From Arthrobacter_M sp030063245 (GTDB lineage Bacteria; Actinomycetota; Actinomycetes; Actinomycetales; Micrococcaceae): DNA of 64,000 nt. This document shows positions 1-9,327 of the stretch, piece after piece. Each line of letters begins with the position of its first letter. Position 1 is the first letter of the stretch. The notes beneath the pieces were generated by a model that worked only from the letters and a program-made list of their open reading frames with translations, ran no database searches and had not been told where the DNA came from. The stretch lies in NCBI RefSeq assembly GCF_051131705.1, contig NZ_CP180316.1:2170001-2234000 (forward strand), read 5' to 3'. The translations under genes were made by a program, and so were the position numbers.

Positions 1-372
1 TCCACCGAAAAGTCCAATGAGTATCTCGAAGTGACGTACGCCAATGGCGACACTGAGATGCTCTATTTCAAGGATTTCAACTCCGGAGCCGTAATTCAGA
101 ATGTGGTGGACCGGGCCAAAAAGTACGCCATCAAGGACCTGCTGACCACGGGGGAGCGGGGCATCCGGATCGACCATCTGCTCCGCGCGGTGGTCGATGA
201 GTTCCGTGAGCACGAGGACATGCCGAACACCACCAACCCGGATGACTGGGCAAGAATTTCCGGCAAGAAGGGCGAGCGGATAACCTACATCCGCACCATT
301 GTGCAGGGTAAGGCTGGCCAGGAGCCCGGCAAGACGCTCGAGACCATGTCCAACACCGGGCAGTATCTGTGA
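1..372 (+). CDS. mpa: Proteasomal ATPase Mpa/ARC, C-terminal part (cut by window start)
   Basis: Open from base 1 with no start, so the 5' end lies outside the window. This is the end of the AAA+ ring ATPase that recognises pupylated proteins, unfolds them and feeds them to the 20S core in the cytoplasm. The protein ends in GQYL, the penultimate-tyrosine tail with which Mpa/ARC docks onto the proteasome alpha ring; the segment before it is the inter-domain and C-terminal ATPase region. The stop overlaps the GTG start of dop (GTGA). Identity rests on the tail motif together with the perfect downstream order dop-pup-prcB-prcA-pafA. Confidence 0.93.
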   Translation, partial: STEKSNEYLEVTYANGDTEMLYFKDFNSGAVIQNVVDRAKKYAIKDLLTTGERGIRIDHLLRAVVDEFREHEDMPNTTNPDDWARISGKKGERITYIRTIVQGKAGQEPGKTLETMSNTGQYL

Positions 373-1979
373 CCGCTGTCCGGGTGATGGGCGCGGAGAC
401 CGAATATGGTATCCACGCGCCCGGAGCGCCCGGGAGCAACGCGACCTGGCTCTCCAGCCAGGTCGTGCATGCTTATGCCCTGCTGACCGGTGAGCGTGCG
501 GCGGGCGGCAGCGAAGCGCGCTGGGATTATACCGATGAGGATCCGTTGGCGGATGCGCGCGGCTGGTCGGTACCGCGGCAGCAGGCACATCCGTCCCAGC
601 TCACGGACCAGCCGGAGGAGTTGACGGCCGCCCAGATTGCTTTGGAAAATGGTGAGCCGGATCCGGATCAGGACGGTGCGGGCAACACCGGCCCGCTGAT
701 GATGAACATGGTCCTTGGCAACGGTGCCCGGCTCTACGTGGACCACGCGCATCCGGAGTATTCCAGTCCGGAGGTGACCAACCCGCGTGATGCCGTGGTC
801 TGGGACGCGGCAGGGGACCTGGTTGCCCTGGCTGCGGTGCGGCAGATCGCTGGAACCCCAGGGTTGCCCGCGGTGAACCTGTATAAAAACAATACGGACA
901 ATAAGTCCGTCTCCTATGGCAGCCACGAAAACTATCTGATGCCGCGGGCGGTGCCGTTCGGCCATATCGTTTCCGGGCTCACACCGTTCTTTGTCACCCG
1001 TGCGCTGATCTGCGGCGCCGGGCGCGTCGGACTGGGGCAGGACGGAACCGGCAAGGGATTCCAGCTAAGCCAGCGAGCGGACTTTTTTGAGGCGGAGGTG
1101 GGCCTCGAAACCACGATCCGCCGGCCTATTATCAACACGCGTGACGAACCGCATGCGACGGCGGAGAAATACCGTCGGCTGCATGTGATCATCGGAGACG
1201 CAAATCTCAGCCAAATCTCAAATTTCCTGAAATTTGGCACCACGGCGCTGGTGCTGGACATGATCGAGCACGGCACGGCACCCGATCTCAAGGTCCAGCG
1301 GCCGGTGGAGTCGCTGCGCCAGGTCAGCCATGACACCGGGATGAGCGCCTTGATCGGGCTGTCCGAGGGGCGCCGCGTCACGGCCCTGGACATCCAATGG
1401 ATGTATCTTGAGGCGGCGCAGCGACATACGGCGCAGACCGGAGCCGCAGGGCCCTGCGGCGACGGCCATACGGACCAAGTGCTGCAGCGCTGGGAGAGCG
1501 TCCTCACCCAGCTCGGGGCAGGCCCGTCGGCGGCTTCGCGATCGGTGGAGTGGGCGGCCAAGCTGTCTTTGCTCCAGCAGTACCGCGACAGGGACTCGCT
1601 GGAGTGGGACGACCCGCGGCTGGGGCTGATTGACCTGCAGTGGTCTGATGTCCGCCCCGAAAAGGGACTCTATTATCGCCTGCTGTCCCGAGGTCGGCTG
1701 GACCGACTGGTGCCGGAGGCAGACATCACCCGCGCCGTCGCGCAGCCGCCCGAAGACACGAGAGCCTATTTCCGGGGCCAGTGCATCCAACGCTATGGCG
1801 CGAACATCATCGGTGCCAGCTGGGATTCGGTGATCTTCGAGCTGCCCGGCCAGCGCCGTCTGCAGCGCGTGCCGACCCGGGAGCCTTTGCGCGGGACCCG
1901 CGCATTGACAAGCGGACTGTTCGATCGGCACCGGGACGCCGCGGACTTCCTGGCCGAGCTGCTCGGCCTGCCCCGGTAA
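369..1979 (+). CDS. dop: Pup deamidase/depupylase Dop
   Basis: 536 residues, GTG start overlapping the mpa stop. Dop converts the C-terminal Gln of Pup to Glu and also cleaves Pup from tagged proteins, using ATP as cofactor. It belongs to the glutamine-synthetase-like fold shared with PafA. The N-terminal MGAETEYGI motif carries the metal-binding glutamates, and LYVDHAHPEYSSPE contains the Asp equivalent to the catalytic nucleophile. The Asp/Gly-rich stretch at about residues 90-110 corresponds to the Dop-specific loop that separates it from PafA. NTRDEPHA and the Arg-rich core are shared with pafA at 3876. Deamidation is needed here because the local Pup ends in Gln. Confidence 0.96.
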   Translation: MTAVRVMGAETEYGIHAPGAPGSNATWLSSQVVHAYALLTGERAAGGSEARWDYTDEDPLADARGWSVPRQQAHPSQLTDQPEELTAAQIALENGEPDPDQDGAGNTGPLMMNMVLGNGARLYVDHAHPEYSSPEVTNPRDAVVWDAAGDLVALAAVRQIAGTPGLPAVNLYKNNTDNKSVSYGSHENYLMPRAVPFGHIVSGLTPFFVTRALICGAGRVGLGQDGTGKGFQLSQRADFFEAEVGLETTIRRPIINTRDEPHATAEKYRRLHVIIGDANLSQISNFLKFGTTALVLDMIEHGTAPDLKVQRPVESLRQVSHDTGMSALIGLSEGRRVTALDIQWMYLEAAQRHTAQTGAAGPCGDGHTDQVLQRWESVLTQLGAGPSAASRSVEWAAKLSLLQQYRDRDSLEWDDPRLGLIDLQWSDVRPEKGLYYRLLSRGRLDRLVPEADITRAVAQPPEDTRAYFRGQCIQRYGANIIGASWDSVIFELPGQRRLQRVPTREPLRGTRALTSGLFDRHRDAADFLAELLGLPR

Positions 1980-2120
1980 TGCGCAGCGGCGCAGGAATAC
2001 GGCTACGCAGGAAACGGCGCGGAAATCCAGCCTCGGGAAACCCGGGACCCGGCACACACCCGTGGCGTGGACAGTTCGTGGCAGGATGAGAGAAGGACGA
2101 ACAGTTGAAAGGGGATCACG

Positions 2121-2318
2121 ATGGCCGGTCAGGAACAAAAGAACACAACGGGTCGCACTGAGGAGGACGAGGCTCCCGAGGCGCCGGCTCCGCCGGCGGG
2201 TGCGCAGACCTCTGCCGCCACCGAGGGCCTGGACGATCTGCTGGATGAAATCGATGGCGTGCTTGAATCCAATGCCGAAGAATTTGTCCGCGGCTTCGTC
2301 CAAAAGGGCGGGCAGTAG
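2121..2318 (+). CDS. pup: Prokaryotic ubiquitin-like protein Pup
   Basis: 65 residues, disordered and acidic. The helical C-terminal half (EGLDDLLDEIDGVLESNAEE) is the coiled-coil region bound by Mpa, followed by FVRGFVQKGGQ. The terminal Gln means Pup is made in the inactive form and must be deamidated by Dop before PafA can attach it to lysines. The ATG follows GAAAGGGGATCACG, a strong ribosome binding site. About 140 bp separate it from dop and only 9 bp from prcB, so it may have its own promoter within the operon. Confidence 0.97.
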   Translation: MAGQEQKNTTGRTEEDEAPEAPAPPAGAQTSAATEGLDDLLDEIDGVLESNAEEFVRGFVQKGGQ

Positions 2319-2327
2319 GACAACCGC

Positions 2328-3149
2328 ATGGGCAATCTGGCACATGAGTCCACGGCCGGGCGCGTAGCCGCAGCGGCGACGTCGTCCTTCAGCGAACATT
2401 TGGCCCAATCGCGCCCCGATCTGCTCCCTTATGGCAGGACGCTCCCGACAGGTTCCCTGCCGCCCCTACCGCACGCGACCACCATCGTGGCGCTCTCGTT
2501 TGCCGGCGGCGTGTTGATGGCCGGGGACCGCAGGGCCACCATGGGCACCATGATCGCGAGCCGGCACATCGAGAAGGTCTTCCCGGCTGACCAGTATTCG
2601 GTGCTCGGAATAGCGGGCACCGCCGGCATAGCGATCGACATCACCCGGCTGTTTCAAGTGGAGCTTGAACACTACGAGAAGATCGAGGGAACGCTGCTGA
2701 GCCTCGATGGCAAGGCCAACCGGCTGGGAGCGATGATCCGGGCAAACCTGCCCATGGCGCTGCAGGGTTTGGCCGTCATTCCGCTCTTTGCCGGCTTTGA
2801 TACCGGCCGCTCCATTGGACGGTTGTTTTCCTACGACGTGACCGGCGGCCGGTACGAGGAACTGGAGCATCACAGCGTCGGCTCCGGGTCTGTCTTTGCC
2901 CGCGGGGCGCTGAAGAAACTCTGGAAACCGAATCTGGGCGAATCTGATGCGGTGCGGGTCGCGGTGGAATCACTCTACGATGCCTCCGACGATGATTCCG
3001 CCACCGGTGGCCCCGACATCGTCCGGCGGTTGTGGCCGATCGTGTACACCGTCACGCGAGCCGGGGCCCGCAAGGTGAGCGAACGTGAACTCGGGGCGAC
3101 GGTGGAGATCGTCGTCGCCACTCGGACCGCACAGGCACGGGAGGCCTAA
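2328..3149 (+). CDS. prcB: 20S proteasome beta subunit PrcB
   Basis: 273 residues. The N-terminal 50 residues are a propeptide; the sequence HATTIVALSFAGG marks self-cleavage before Thr51, which becomes the N-terminal threonine nucleophile of the chymotrypsin-like active site. GDRRATMG contains conserved active-site surroundings. It forms the two inner heptameric rings of the proteasome. It starts 9 bp after pup and ends one base before prcA (TAA-A-ATG), consistent with co-translation of the two subunits. Confidence 0.97.
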   Translation: MGNLAHESTAGRVAAAATSSFSEHLAQSRPDLLPYGRTLPTGSLPPLPHATTIVALSFAGGVLMAGDRRATMGTMIASRHIEKVFPADQYSVLGIAGTAGIAIDITRLFQVELEHYEKIEGTLLSLDGKANRLGAMIRANLPMALQGLAVIPLFAGFDTGRSIGRLFSYDVTGGRYEELEHHSVGSGSVFARGALKKLWKPNLGESDAVRVAVESLYDASDDDSATGGPDIVRRLWPIVYTVTRAGARKVSERELGATVEIVVATRTAQAREA

Positions 3150-3150
3150 A

Positions 3151-3873
3151 ATGACGCAACAGTTCTATGTGTCACCGGAACAAATGATGAAGGACCGGGC
3201 CGATTTTGCCCGCAAGGGGATTGCCCGCGGACGCTCGGTCGTGGTCATCAGCTGCGCCGACGGGATCGCACTGGTCGCCGAGAATCCCTCGCCGTCGCTG
3301 CATAAGATCGGCGAAATCTACGACAAGATAGCCTTCGCTGCCGTCGGCAAGTACAACGAATTTGAAAGCCTGCGGCAGGCTGGGGTGCGTTACGCGGACG
3401 TCCGGGGGTACTCCTACGACCGTGAGGATGTGACCGCCAGGGGACTGGCCAGCGTTTACGCCCAGAGCCTGGGGGCCGTTTTCACCGCCGAACAGAAACC
3501 TTTTGAGGTGGAGCTGGCGGTGGCCGAGGTGGGCCGCAGCCAGGAACTGGATCATCTGTACCGGCTGACTTTTGACGGTTCAATCGCCGACGCCTATGGG
3601 TTTGTGGCGATGGGTGGTCAGGCCGACGCCGTCCAGGATGCCGTGGCCACCGGATGGAACGCGGTCGCTGGCTTTGCCGATTCCATCCGGCTCGCTGTTG
3701 ACGCGCTGGCCTCGGCCAGGACCCCGGACGCGGCTCAGGGACCGGGGGCCGGGAACCTGGAGGTTGCGGTACTGGATCGGGAGTCGGAAACCAACCTGGG
3801 CGTGCGGCGCGCCTTCCGCCGGCTCCGCCAACAGGACGTGGCGGACATTCTCGAGGGAAAGGCGGTGCGCTGA
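3151..3873 (+). CDS. prcA: 20S proteasome alpha subunit PrcA
   Basis: 240 residues from the ATG at 3151, immediately after the prcB stop. An upstream in-frame start at 3085 would overlap prcB by 65 bp and add residues not typical of PrcA, so it is not used. The N-terminus MTQQFYVSPEQMMKDRADFARKG is the gating peptide and H0 helix that closes the entry pore and that Mpa opens. The alpha subunit is catalytically inactive and lacks an N-terminal Thr. The outer rings built from it contact the GQYL tail of Mpa. pafA follows 2 bp after the stop. Confidence 0.96.
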   Translation: MTQQFYVSPEQMMKDRADFARKGIARGRSVVVISCADGIALVAENPSPSLHKIGEIYDKIAFAAVGKYNEFESLRQAGVRYADVRGYSYDREDVTARGLASVYAQSLGAVFTAEQKPFEVELAVAEVGRSQELDHLYRLTFDGSIADAYGFVAMGGQADAVQDAVATGWNAVAGFADSIRLAVDALASARTPDAAQGPGAGNLEVAVLDRESETNLGVRRAFRRLRQQDVADILEGKAVR

Positions 3874-3875
3874 GC

Positions 3876-5240
3876 ATGGATAAGCGGATCTTTGGGATCG
3901 AAACCGAGTTCGGCATTGCGTATTCAAGTCCGGATTCCCGACCGCTGTCGCCGGAAGAGGTGGCGCGCTACCTGTTCCGCAAGGTCGTCAGCTGGGGCAG
4001 ATCCTCCAATGTTTTCCTCACCAATGGCTCCCGGCTGTATCTGGATGTCGGTTCCCACCCGGAATACGCCACGGCCGAGTGCGATGACATTGCCGAGTTG
4101 ATCGCCCAGGACCAGGCCGGCACGCTGATTCTCGACGACCTGGTGCAGGAAGCCCAGAACAGATTGCAGCAGGAAGGCTTTAACGGCAAGGTCTTCCTCT
4201 TCAAGAACAACACGGATTCTGCCGGGAATTCCTACGGCAGCCATGAAAATTATCTGATCCCGCGGCGCGGCGAATTCACGCGTTTGGCCGAGATTCTGAT
4301 TCCGTTTCTGGTCACCCGGCAGTTGATCGCCGGGGCCGGCAAGGTGCTGCCCACCCAAAGCGGCGCCGCTTATGCCTTTTCCCAGCGGGCCGATCACATC
4401 TGGGAGGGCGTGTCGTCGGCCACAACACGTTCGCGCCCCATCATCAACACCAGGGATGAGCCGCATGCAGACGCGGAGTTTTACCGGCGGCTGCACGTGA
4501 TCGTGGGGGACTCCAATATGTCCGAGACGACCGCCCTGCTGAAGGTGGGCACGGTGGATCTGATTCTGCGGATGGTGGAGAAGGGAGTCATCATGCGAGA
4601 CATGCGGATGGAGAACCCCATCCGCAGCATCCGTGAGATCTCCCATGACCTCACCGGGCGTCAGCCGATAAAGATGGCCAGCGGACGCGAGATTTCGGCG
4701 CTGGCGGTCCAGCGGGAGTTTTTCGCTGCCGTCACCGCCTTTGTCGCCCGGGAGGGCGCACACAACGAGTATGTCCCCCGGATTATGGACCTGTGGGGGC
4801 GGACGCTGGATGCCATCGAATCCGAGGATTACCGCAGCATCGACACCGAGATCGATTGGGCCATTAAGAAAAAGCTGCTGGACGGCTACCGGGCCCGCAA
4901 CGGCCTGGAATTGAACTCGCCGCGGGTGGCACAGCTGGATCTGACATACCATGACATTTCGCCCACCCGGGGCCTGTTCAACATCCTCCGTGCCCGCGGG
5001 TCGGCGGCCCGCGTGGTGACCGAGGCCGAGGTGAAGTCTGCGGTGGACACTCCGCCGCAGAGCACCCGTGCCAAGCTGCGCGGCGATTTTGTCCGCAAGG
5101 CGCAGGAAGCGGGGCGGGATTACACCGTCGATTGGGTGCACCTGAAGCTCAACGACCGCTCGCACCAAACGGTGCTGTGCAAGGACCCCTTCGCCAATTC
5201 CGACGAGCGGGTCGATGCCTTGGTCAGGTCCATTGACTAA
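3876..5240 (+). CDS. pafA: Pup-protein ligase PafA
   Basis: 454 residues. PafA phosphorylates the C-terminal Glu of deamidated Pup with ATP and joins it to a substrate lysine through an isopeptide bond. The N-terminal RIFGIETEFGIAYSS motif holds the metal-binding Glu9 and Glu11; LYLDVGSHPEYATAE contains the catalytic Asp; NTRDEPHADAEFYRRLHV is the nucleotide/phosphate-binding core also seen in Dop. The Dop loop is missing, which distinguishes it from the paralogue at 369. It is the last gene of the tight proteasome operon; a 108-bp gap follows before the FKBP gene. Confidence 0.97.
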   Translation: MDKRIFGIETEFGIAYSSPDSRPLSPEEVARYLFRKVVSWGRSSNVFLTNGSRLYLDVGSHPEYATAECDDIAELIAQDQAGTLILDDLVQEAQNRLQQEGFNGKVFLFKNNTDSAGNSYGSHENYLIPRRGEFTRLAEILIPFLVTRQLIAGAGKVLPTQSGAAYAFSQRADHIWEGVSSATTRSRPIINTRDEPHADAEFYRRLHVIVGDSNMSETTALLKVGTVDLILRMVEKGVIMRDMRMENPIRSIREISHDLTGRQPIKMASGREISALAVQREFFAAVTAFVAREGAHNEYVPRIMDLWGRTLDAIESEDYRSIDTEIDWAIKKKLLDGYRARNGLELNSPRVAQLDLTYHDISPTRGLFNILRARGSAARVVTEAEVKSAVDTPPQSTRAKLRGDFVRKAQEAGRDYTVDWVHLKLNDRSHQTVLCKDPFANSDERVDALVRSID

Positions 5241-5348
5241 GCGGCCGGGTTCCAAAGGGCAATTCACAGGCACGGAGGCTAAGCTGGACGCGGTCCGGTG
5301 CGCTTAGCTGCGCCTCGGCCCCCCACTGACATCGACGAAAGTGTTTCT

Positions 5349-6314
5349 GTGCGCCGAATTCTTGCAATACTTCTCCCCGCGCTGCTGCTGCTGACGGGCT
5401 GCGGCGCCGCCAGCTCCACGGACACGGCGTCGTCGTCGTCCACCGTCAGCGTTCCGCCCGCCCATGCCGAAGCTCTTGACTCGGTCAAGGTGACCAAGGG
5501 TGCCGATGGCAAGGCCCCCACCGTCGACTTCGCGAAACCGCTGAAAATCGCCACCGAGTCAATTAAGGTGGTCTCCGAGGGCGACGGCGCCAAGGTGGCC
5601 GATGGTCAGGCCATGATCCTGCGGTTAGCGGCCTTCAACGCCGACGACGGCACGGCCTTGGGCGATACGTACGCCGAAGCCTCTGGCCAGTCGTACGTGG
5701 TCGACGCCAAGTTCCAGCAGCAGTACCCGCTGATCTACGCAACCTTTGTCGGTGCCAAGGTTGGCTCGGACATCGCTTACGGGGTCCCTGGGACACCGGC
5801 CGTTGCGGGCAGCACCGCCGCACCGGCGCAACCTGCCGCCCCTGCGCAGCTGGTTGTCTACCACATTGAATCGGCCAAAGACGTTGCCAAGCCGCTCGCC
5901 AAGCCCGAAGGGGACACGGTCACTCCTCCGGACGGACTGCCGACGGTCAAGGATGATGACAAGGGCGTTCCGCAGATCACCATTCCTGCCACGCCGGCAT
6001 CGACGACACTGGTCTCGCAGGATTTGATCAAGGGCAAGGGCCCGGCAGTCAAGGCTACCGACACCATCGTAGCCAACTATGTTGGCGTCACCTACAAGGA
6101 TGGCAAAACCTTCGATTCCAGCTTTGCCCGCGGCAAGACGGCCACTTTCTCGCTCAGCGGGGTCATCCAGGGCTGGACGCAGGGCCTGACCGGCAAGACC
6201 GTCGGATCACGCGTGCTGCTGGTCATCCCCAAGGCCCTGGGCTACCCGACACCTACCGCCGGTCAGCCCGACGGCGACCTCGTGTTCGTCGTCGACATCC
6301 TCGGTATTCAGTAA
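5349..6314 (+). CDS. FKBP-type peptidyl-prolyl isomerase lipoprotein
   Basis: 321 residues from the GTG at 5349, chosen because it gives a normal signal peptide (RRILAILLPALLLL) ending in the lipobox LTGC, with GAAAG upstream; an ATG at 5298 would only add 17 unrelated residues. The mature protein would be anchored outside the membrane by the lipid-modified Cys. The C-terminal 100 residues are a typical FKBP domain (VIQGWTQGLTGKTVGSR, LGYPTP, LVFVVDILGI) that isomerises Xaa-Pro bonds. The first half looks like a diverged second FKBP domain with a Pro/Ala-rich linker. It precedes a cytoplasmic FKBP and probably aids folding of secreted proteins. Confidence 0.9.
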   Translation: MRRILAILLPALLLLTGCGAASSTDTASSSSTVSVPPAHAEALDSVKVTKGADGKAPTVDFAKPLKIATESIKVVSEGDGAKVADGQAMILRLAAFNADDGTALGDTYAEASGQSYVVDAKFQQQYPLIYATFVGAKVGSDIAYGVPGTPAVAGSTAAPAQPAAPAQLVVYHIESAKDVAKPLAKPEGDTVTPPDGLPTVKDDDKGVPQITIPATPASTTLVSQDLIKGKGPAVKATDTIVANYVGVTYKDGKTFDSSFARGKTATFSLSGVIQGWTQGLTGKTVGSRVLLVIPKALGYPTPTAGQPDGDLVFVVDILGIQ

Positions 6315-6365
6315 CCCGGTCCGCAGGACAAAAAGTTCAATTTACCATTCACCTTGAGGAGCACC

Positions 6366-6764
6366 ATGTCGTTTGGACAGCGCGAGTACGACCGGCAGAA
6401 GCCGGAAATTGATTTTCCGGATCACGGGGTCCCCACGGATCTGCTGATCGTGGACCTGATTGACGGTTCCGGTCCGGAGGCGGAGGCTGGCAACACCGTT
6501 TCGGCACACTATGTCGGTGTCGCCTTTTCCACCGGTGAGGAGTTTGACTCGTCGTGGGGCCGCGGCGCCCCGCTCGATTTTAAGGTCGGCGTGGGCCAGG
6601 TTATCCAGGGCTGGGACCAGGGCCTGCTGGGCATGAAGGTTGGCGGCCGCCGTCGCCTGGAAATCCCCTCCGACCTTGCCTACGGCGAGCGCGGTGCGGG
6701 CGGGGCCATCGGACCGAACGAAGCGCTGATCTTTGTGGTTGACCTGGTCGGCCTGCGCGCCTGA
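6366..6764 (+). CDS. FKBP-type peptidyl-prolyl isomerase, cytoplasmic
   Basis: 132 residues starting at the ATG at 6366, which has TTGAGGAGCACC in front of it. The protein is a single FKBP domain: SAHYVGVAFSTGEEFDSSW, VIQGWDQGLLGMKVGGRR and LIFVVDLVGL are the standard strands and pocket residues. There is no signal peptide. The position directly after pafA and a secreted FKBP is conserved in related actinobacteria as far as I know. A strong hairpin terminator follows 13 bp after the stop. Confidence 0.94.
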   Translation: MSFGQREYDRQKPEIDFPDHGVPTDLLIVDLIDGSGPEAEAGNTVSAHYVGVAFSTGEEFDSSWGRGAPLDFKVGVGQVIQGWDQGLLGMKVGGRRRLEIPSDLAYGERGAGGAIGPNEALIFVVDLVGLRA

Positions 6765-6777
6765 GTAAAGGCACCAG

Positions 6778-6813
6778 AAGAACGGTGTCCGGGACATCCC
6801 GGACACCGTTCTT
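6778..6813 (+). terminator. Rho-independent terminator after the FKBP gene
   Basis: A 17-bp perfect inverted repeat, left arm 6778-6794 and right arm 6797-6813, with CA between. It follows the FKBP stop by 13 bp and separates the proteasome/FKBP block from pafBC. The right arm ends in TTCTTTC, a weak U-rich tail. It also contains the ATG at 6785 that would otherwise be taken as the start of pafBC. Confidence 0.85.
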
Positions 6814-6892
6814 TCATGAACTGCCGGATCGTGTCCGTTCTCCCTGCCAGGCTTGGACGGGTCGGACCATCATCTCTAGTACTCTGGCGATT

Positions 6893-8935
6893 GTGTCTGC
6901 TTCTTCCACTGAACGCCTGATGAACCTGGTCATAGCGCTGCTCGGCTCCCAATACGGGCGGAGCCGTGAGTTTCTCCGCACCCGGATCCAGGGCTATGAC
7001 CCGAAGGTCTCCGACGAAGCCTTCGGCCGGATGTTTGAACGCGACAAGGTGCACCTCAAACGCCTCGGCATTCCCATCAGTGCCGTGCGGGATCCTTATG
7101 CCGAGGACGAGAATTCCTGGAAGTACCTGATCCGGCCCGAGGACTACCGGTTGCCGGAGATCCGGCTGAAACCCGAAGGCCTGGCGGTGCTCTCGTTGGC
7201 TGCGCGCGTCTGGGAGCAGGCTTCGCTGGGGTCGGCGGCGGCGCGCGCCCTGCGAAAGCTGGAGACGGTCGCCGGGACGGAAGCCGCCGGCGCCGGGCCG
7301 GCCATGGAGTCGCGTATCCGCACCAAGGAGCCCGCTTTTGATGCCTTGTGGGATGCCTTGCTACATCATCGGCGGGTCAGCTTCTCTTATCGTAAGTCCC
7401 AGGATGTTGCTGCCGGGCCGCGGCACGTCGAACCATGGGGGCTGGGCAATAGGTACGGTCAGTGGTATCTGAGCGGTCGCGACGTCAGCAGGGGAGAGCA
7501 GCGCCTCTACCGGCTGTCCAGGATTGCCTCTGACGTCACCATCGACCCGGGCGCTGGGTTCGCCCCGCCGGTGGATTATGACAATGCGGAGGCCCTTGAC
7601 TCCCTGGGCACCGGCCCGCAGAGCGAAGCGGTTCTTGAGGTTCCGGCCGGACGAGGCCAGCTGCTGCGGGAACTGGCCAGCGGAGCCGTTCCGGCGCCCC
7701 GCCCGGGCTGGGACACGCTCACCGTGCCCTACCGTGAACCGGAACTGCTGGCGGATGATCTGGCCTCGATGGGCCCTGCTGTGGTGGTGCTTGCTCCTGC
7801 CGCGCTGCGGGATGCGGTGGTACGCCGTCTTAGCGGTGCGGCAACCGCGGCCGGGGCGCCGCTGCCGACGGTGGACTTTTCCATACCTGCGACCCCGGTC
7901 CGGCACAAGCCGCCCGGCGAAGACCGGCTGCGGCGGCTGCTGGATCTGGTGCCCTACTTGGTCCAGAATTCCGGAATTGAGGCCGCAACGGTGGCCGAGG
8001 AATTCGGCATCAGCCGTAAACAGCTGGACGAGGATCTGGCCTTGCTTTCCGTCTGCGGCCTCCCCGGCTACCAGCACGGGGAGCTCATCGACGTCCAGTG
8101 GGACGAGGGCGTCGTCTTCATTCGTGATGCGGATGAACTGGCCAAGCCCCTGCGCCTGACCCAGGAGGAGGCCTGTGCGCTGCTGGTCGGGCTCGAGTCC
8201 CTACAGTCGCTCCCGGACGAGGCGGGCAAGGAGACGCTGCGGGAGGTGCTGGACAGCGTCCGCAGGGTAGCCGGTCCGGACGCATGGATGGCCGACGTCG
8301 TAGAGGCCAGGATAGCTCCGGAGACCTCACTGGAAACGCTCTCTATCCTGCAGCGGGCGGTCATGGGCAGGGGGCGGGTGCGGATCACCTATTTGGTCCG
8401 CGGCCGCGACGACGTCACGGAGCGCGTGATCGAGCCAATGCGGATCTACTCCCTCGACTCTCTCTGGTACGTCGAGGCGTGGTGCACGCTGTCCGAAGGC
8501 ATGCGCAATTTCCGGATGGACGGTATCCGGACCGCGGTGGCTGCCCCCGGAACCGCCCCGGTCCGGGAACTGCAGCTGGAGTCGAAGGGCCCGGCACGGA
8601 TGTCGTCGCCGGGAGTGTTTATGCCCGAGGCCGGCGATCTGAAGGTCGTGCTTGCCCTGGATCCGGATGCCCGCTGGGTGGCGGATGCGTACGGTGCCCG
8701 CGCTCGTGCGGCACTGCCGGACGGGCGTACCGCGGTGCGGATCACGGTGGGCCGGGCCCAAACGGTCCCCGCGCTGATGGCACGACTGGGCGGAGGCGGG
8801 CAGGTCCTCGAACCGGAGGAGCTGCGCAAAGCCTCCGGGGACTGGCTCGCCCGCGCCTTGGCGGGCTATCCGCTTCCGGGCGCCGGCCAAGGGGCGCCGT
8901 CCCCGGGGCGGCGGGGGAAACCGGATAGACTCTAA
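6893..8935 (+). CDS. pafBC: WYL-domain transcriptional activator PafBC (natural PafB-PafC fusion)
   Basis: 680 residues from the GTG at 6893; earlier in-frame starts lie inside the terminator. It is two tandem copies of an HTH-WYL-WCX unit: HTH 1 at about residues 5-60 (RLMNLVIALLGSQYG), WYL 1 near HHRRVSFSYRK, then HTH 2 (VAEEFGISRKQLDEDL), WYL 2 (GRVRITYLVRGRDD, LWYVEAWC) and a WCX tail. PafBC activates DNA-damage genes independently of LexA in mycobacteria; the fused form is known from Arthrobacter. The regulator lies just after the pupylation genes, as in mycobacterial genomes, but pupylation is not its only target. Confidence 0.93.
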   Translation: MSASSTERLMNLVIALLGSQYGRSREFLRTRIQGYDPKVSDEAFGRMFERDKVHLKRLGIPISAVRDPYAEDENSWKYLIRPEDYRLPEIRLKPEGLAVLSLAARVWEQASLGSAAARALRKLETVAGTEAAGAGPAMESRIRTKEPAFDALWDALLHHRRVSFSYRKSQDVAAGPRHVEPWGLGNRYGQWYLSGRDVSRGEQRLYRLSRIASDVTIDPGAGFAPPVDYDNAEALDSLGTGPQSEAVLEVPAGRGQLLRELASGAVPAPRPGWDTLTVPYREPELLADDLASMGPAVVVLAPAALRDAVVRRLSGAATAAGAPLPTVDFSIPATPVRHKPPGEDRLRRLLDLVPYLVQNSGIEAATVAEEFGISRKQLDEDLALLSVCGLPGYQHGELIDVQWDEGVVFIRDADELAKPLRLTQEEACALLVGLESLQSLPDEAGKETLREVLDSVRRVAGPDAWMADVVEARIAPETSLETLSILQRAVMGRGRVRITYLVRGRDDVTERVIEPMRIYSLDSLWYVEAWCTLSEGMRNFRMDGIRTAVAAPGTAPVRELQLESKGPARMSSPGVFMPEAGDLKVVLALDPDARWVADAYGARARAALPDGRTAVRITVGRAQTVPALMARLGGGGQVLEPEELRKASGDWLARALAGYPLPGAGQGAPSPGRRGKPDRL

Positions 8936-8937
8936 GC

Positions 8938-9294
8938 ATGCCTTGGTGGTCATGGATTGTTATCTGGATTGCGCTCGGAGCGTTGTCTCTGGCGTATTTT
9001 CTGCTGCTCGGAATCAAGGTCTGGCGGGGCTTTTCCTCGACAGTCAGTGCTTTCCATGAGGCGGGCACGACGCTCTCGCAGCACCGCCGGACGGCGGAGG
9101 AGACGTCCGACGGCGGCCAGGTCCCGGCCGCGCGCCCGTCACCTGGCTGGGCGGTCTTTGCCTCGCCGGAGCAAATGAAGGATGATTACACCGCTGCCAA
9201 GGCCGCACGGCAGTGCGAGCGACGCCGCCGGCGCGTTGCCCGCAGGGCGGCGCGGGGGCAGCTCCAATCCTTGCGCGACATCGAATCAGCTTAA
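8938..9294 (+). CDS. Small single-pass membrane protein of unknown function
   Basis: 118 residues starting 2 bp after the pafBC stop. The first 25 residues (PWWSWIVIWIALGALSLAYF) form one membrane helix; the rest is charged, with a basic C-terminal stretch (QCERRRRRVARRAARG). No catalytic motif is visible. The spacing suggests transcription with pafBC and the following tat genes. Reading frame and codon use match the neighbours, so the gene is likely real although the function is not recognised. Confidence 0.7.
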   Translation: MPWWSWIVIWIALGALSLAYFLLLGIKVWRGFSSTVSAFHEAGTTLSQHRRTAEETSDGGQVPAARPSPGWAVFASPEQMKDDYTAAKAARQCERRRRRVARRAARGQLQSLRDIESA

Positions 9295-9327
9295 GACGTA
9301 GGATGTACCAAAAGGAAGGGACTTATC

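Noticed and set aside
3924..5273. 449-codon open frame on the minus strand opposite pafA
   Set aside because: It mirrors the pafA frame in GC-rich sequence, has no ribosome site and no family resemblance; pafA is certain.
6785..6892. In-frame ATG extending PafBC by 36 residues
   Set aside because: It lies inside the terminator hairpin and the extra residues do not resemble the family; GTG 6893 is used.
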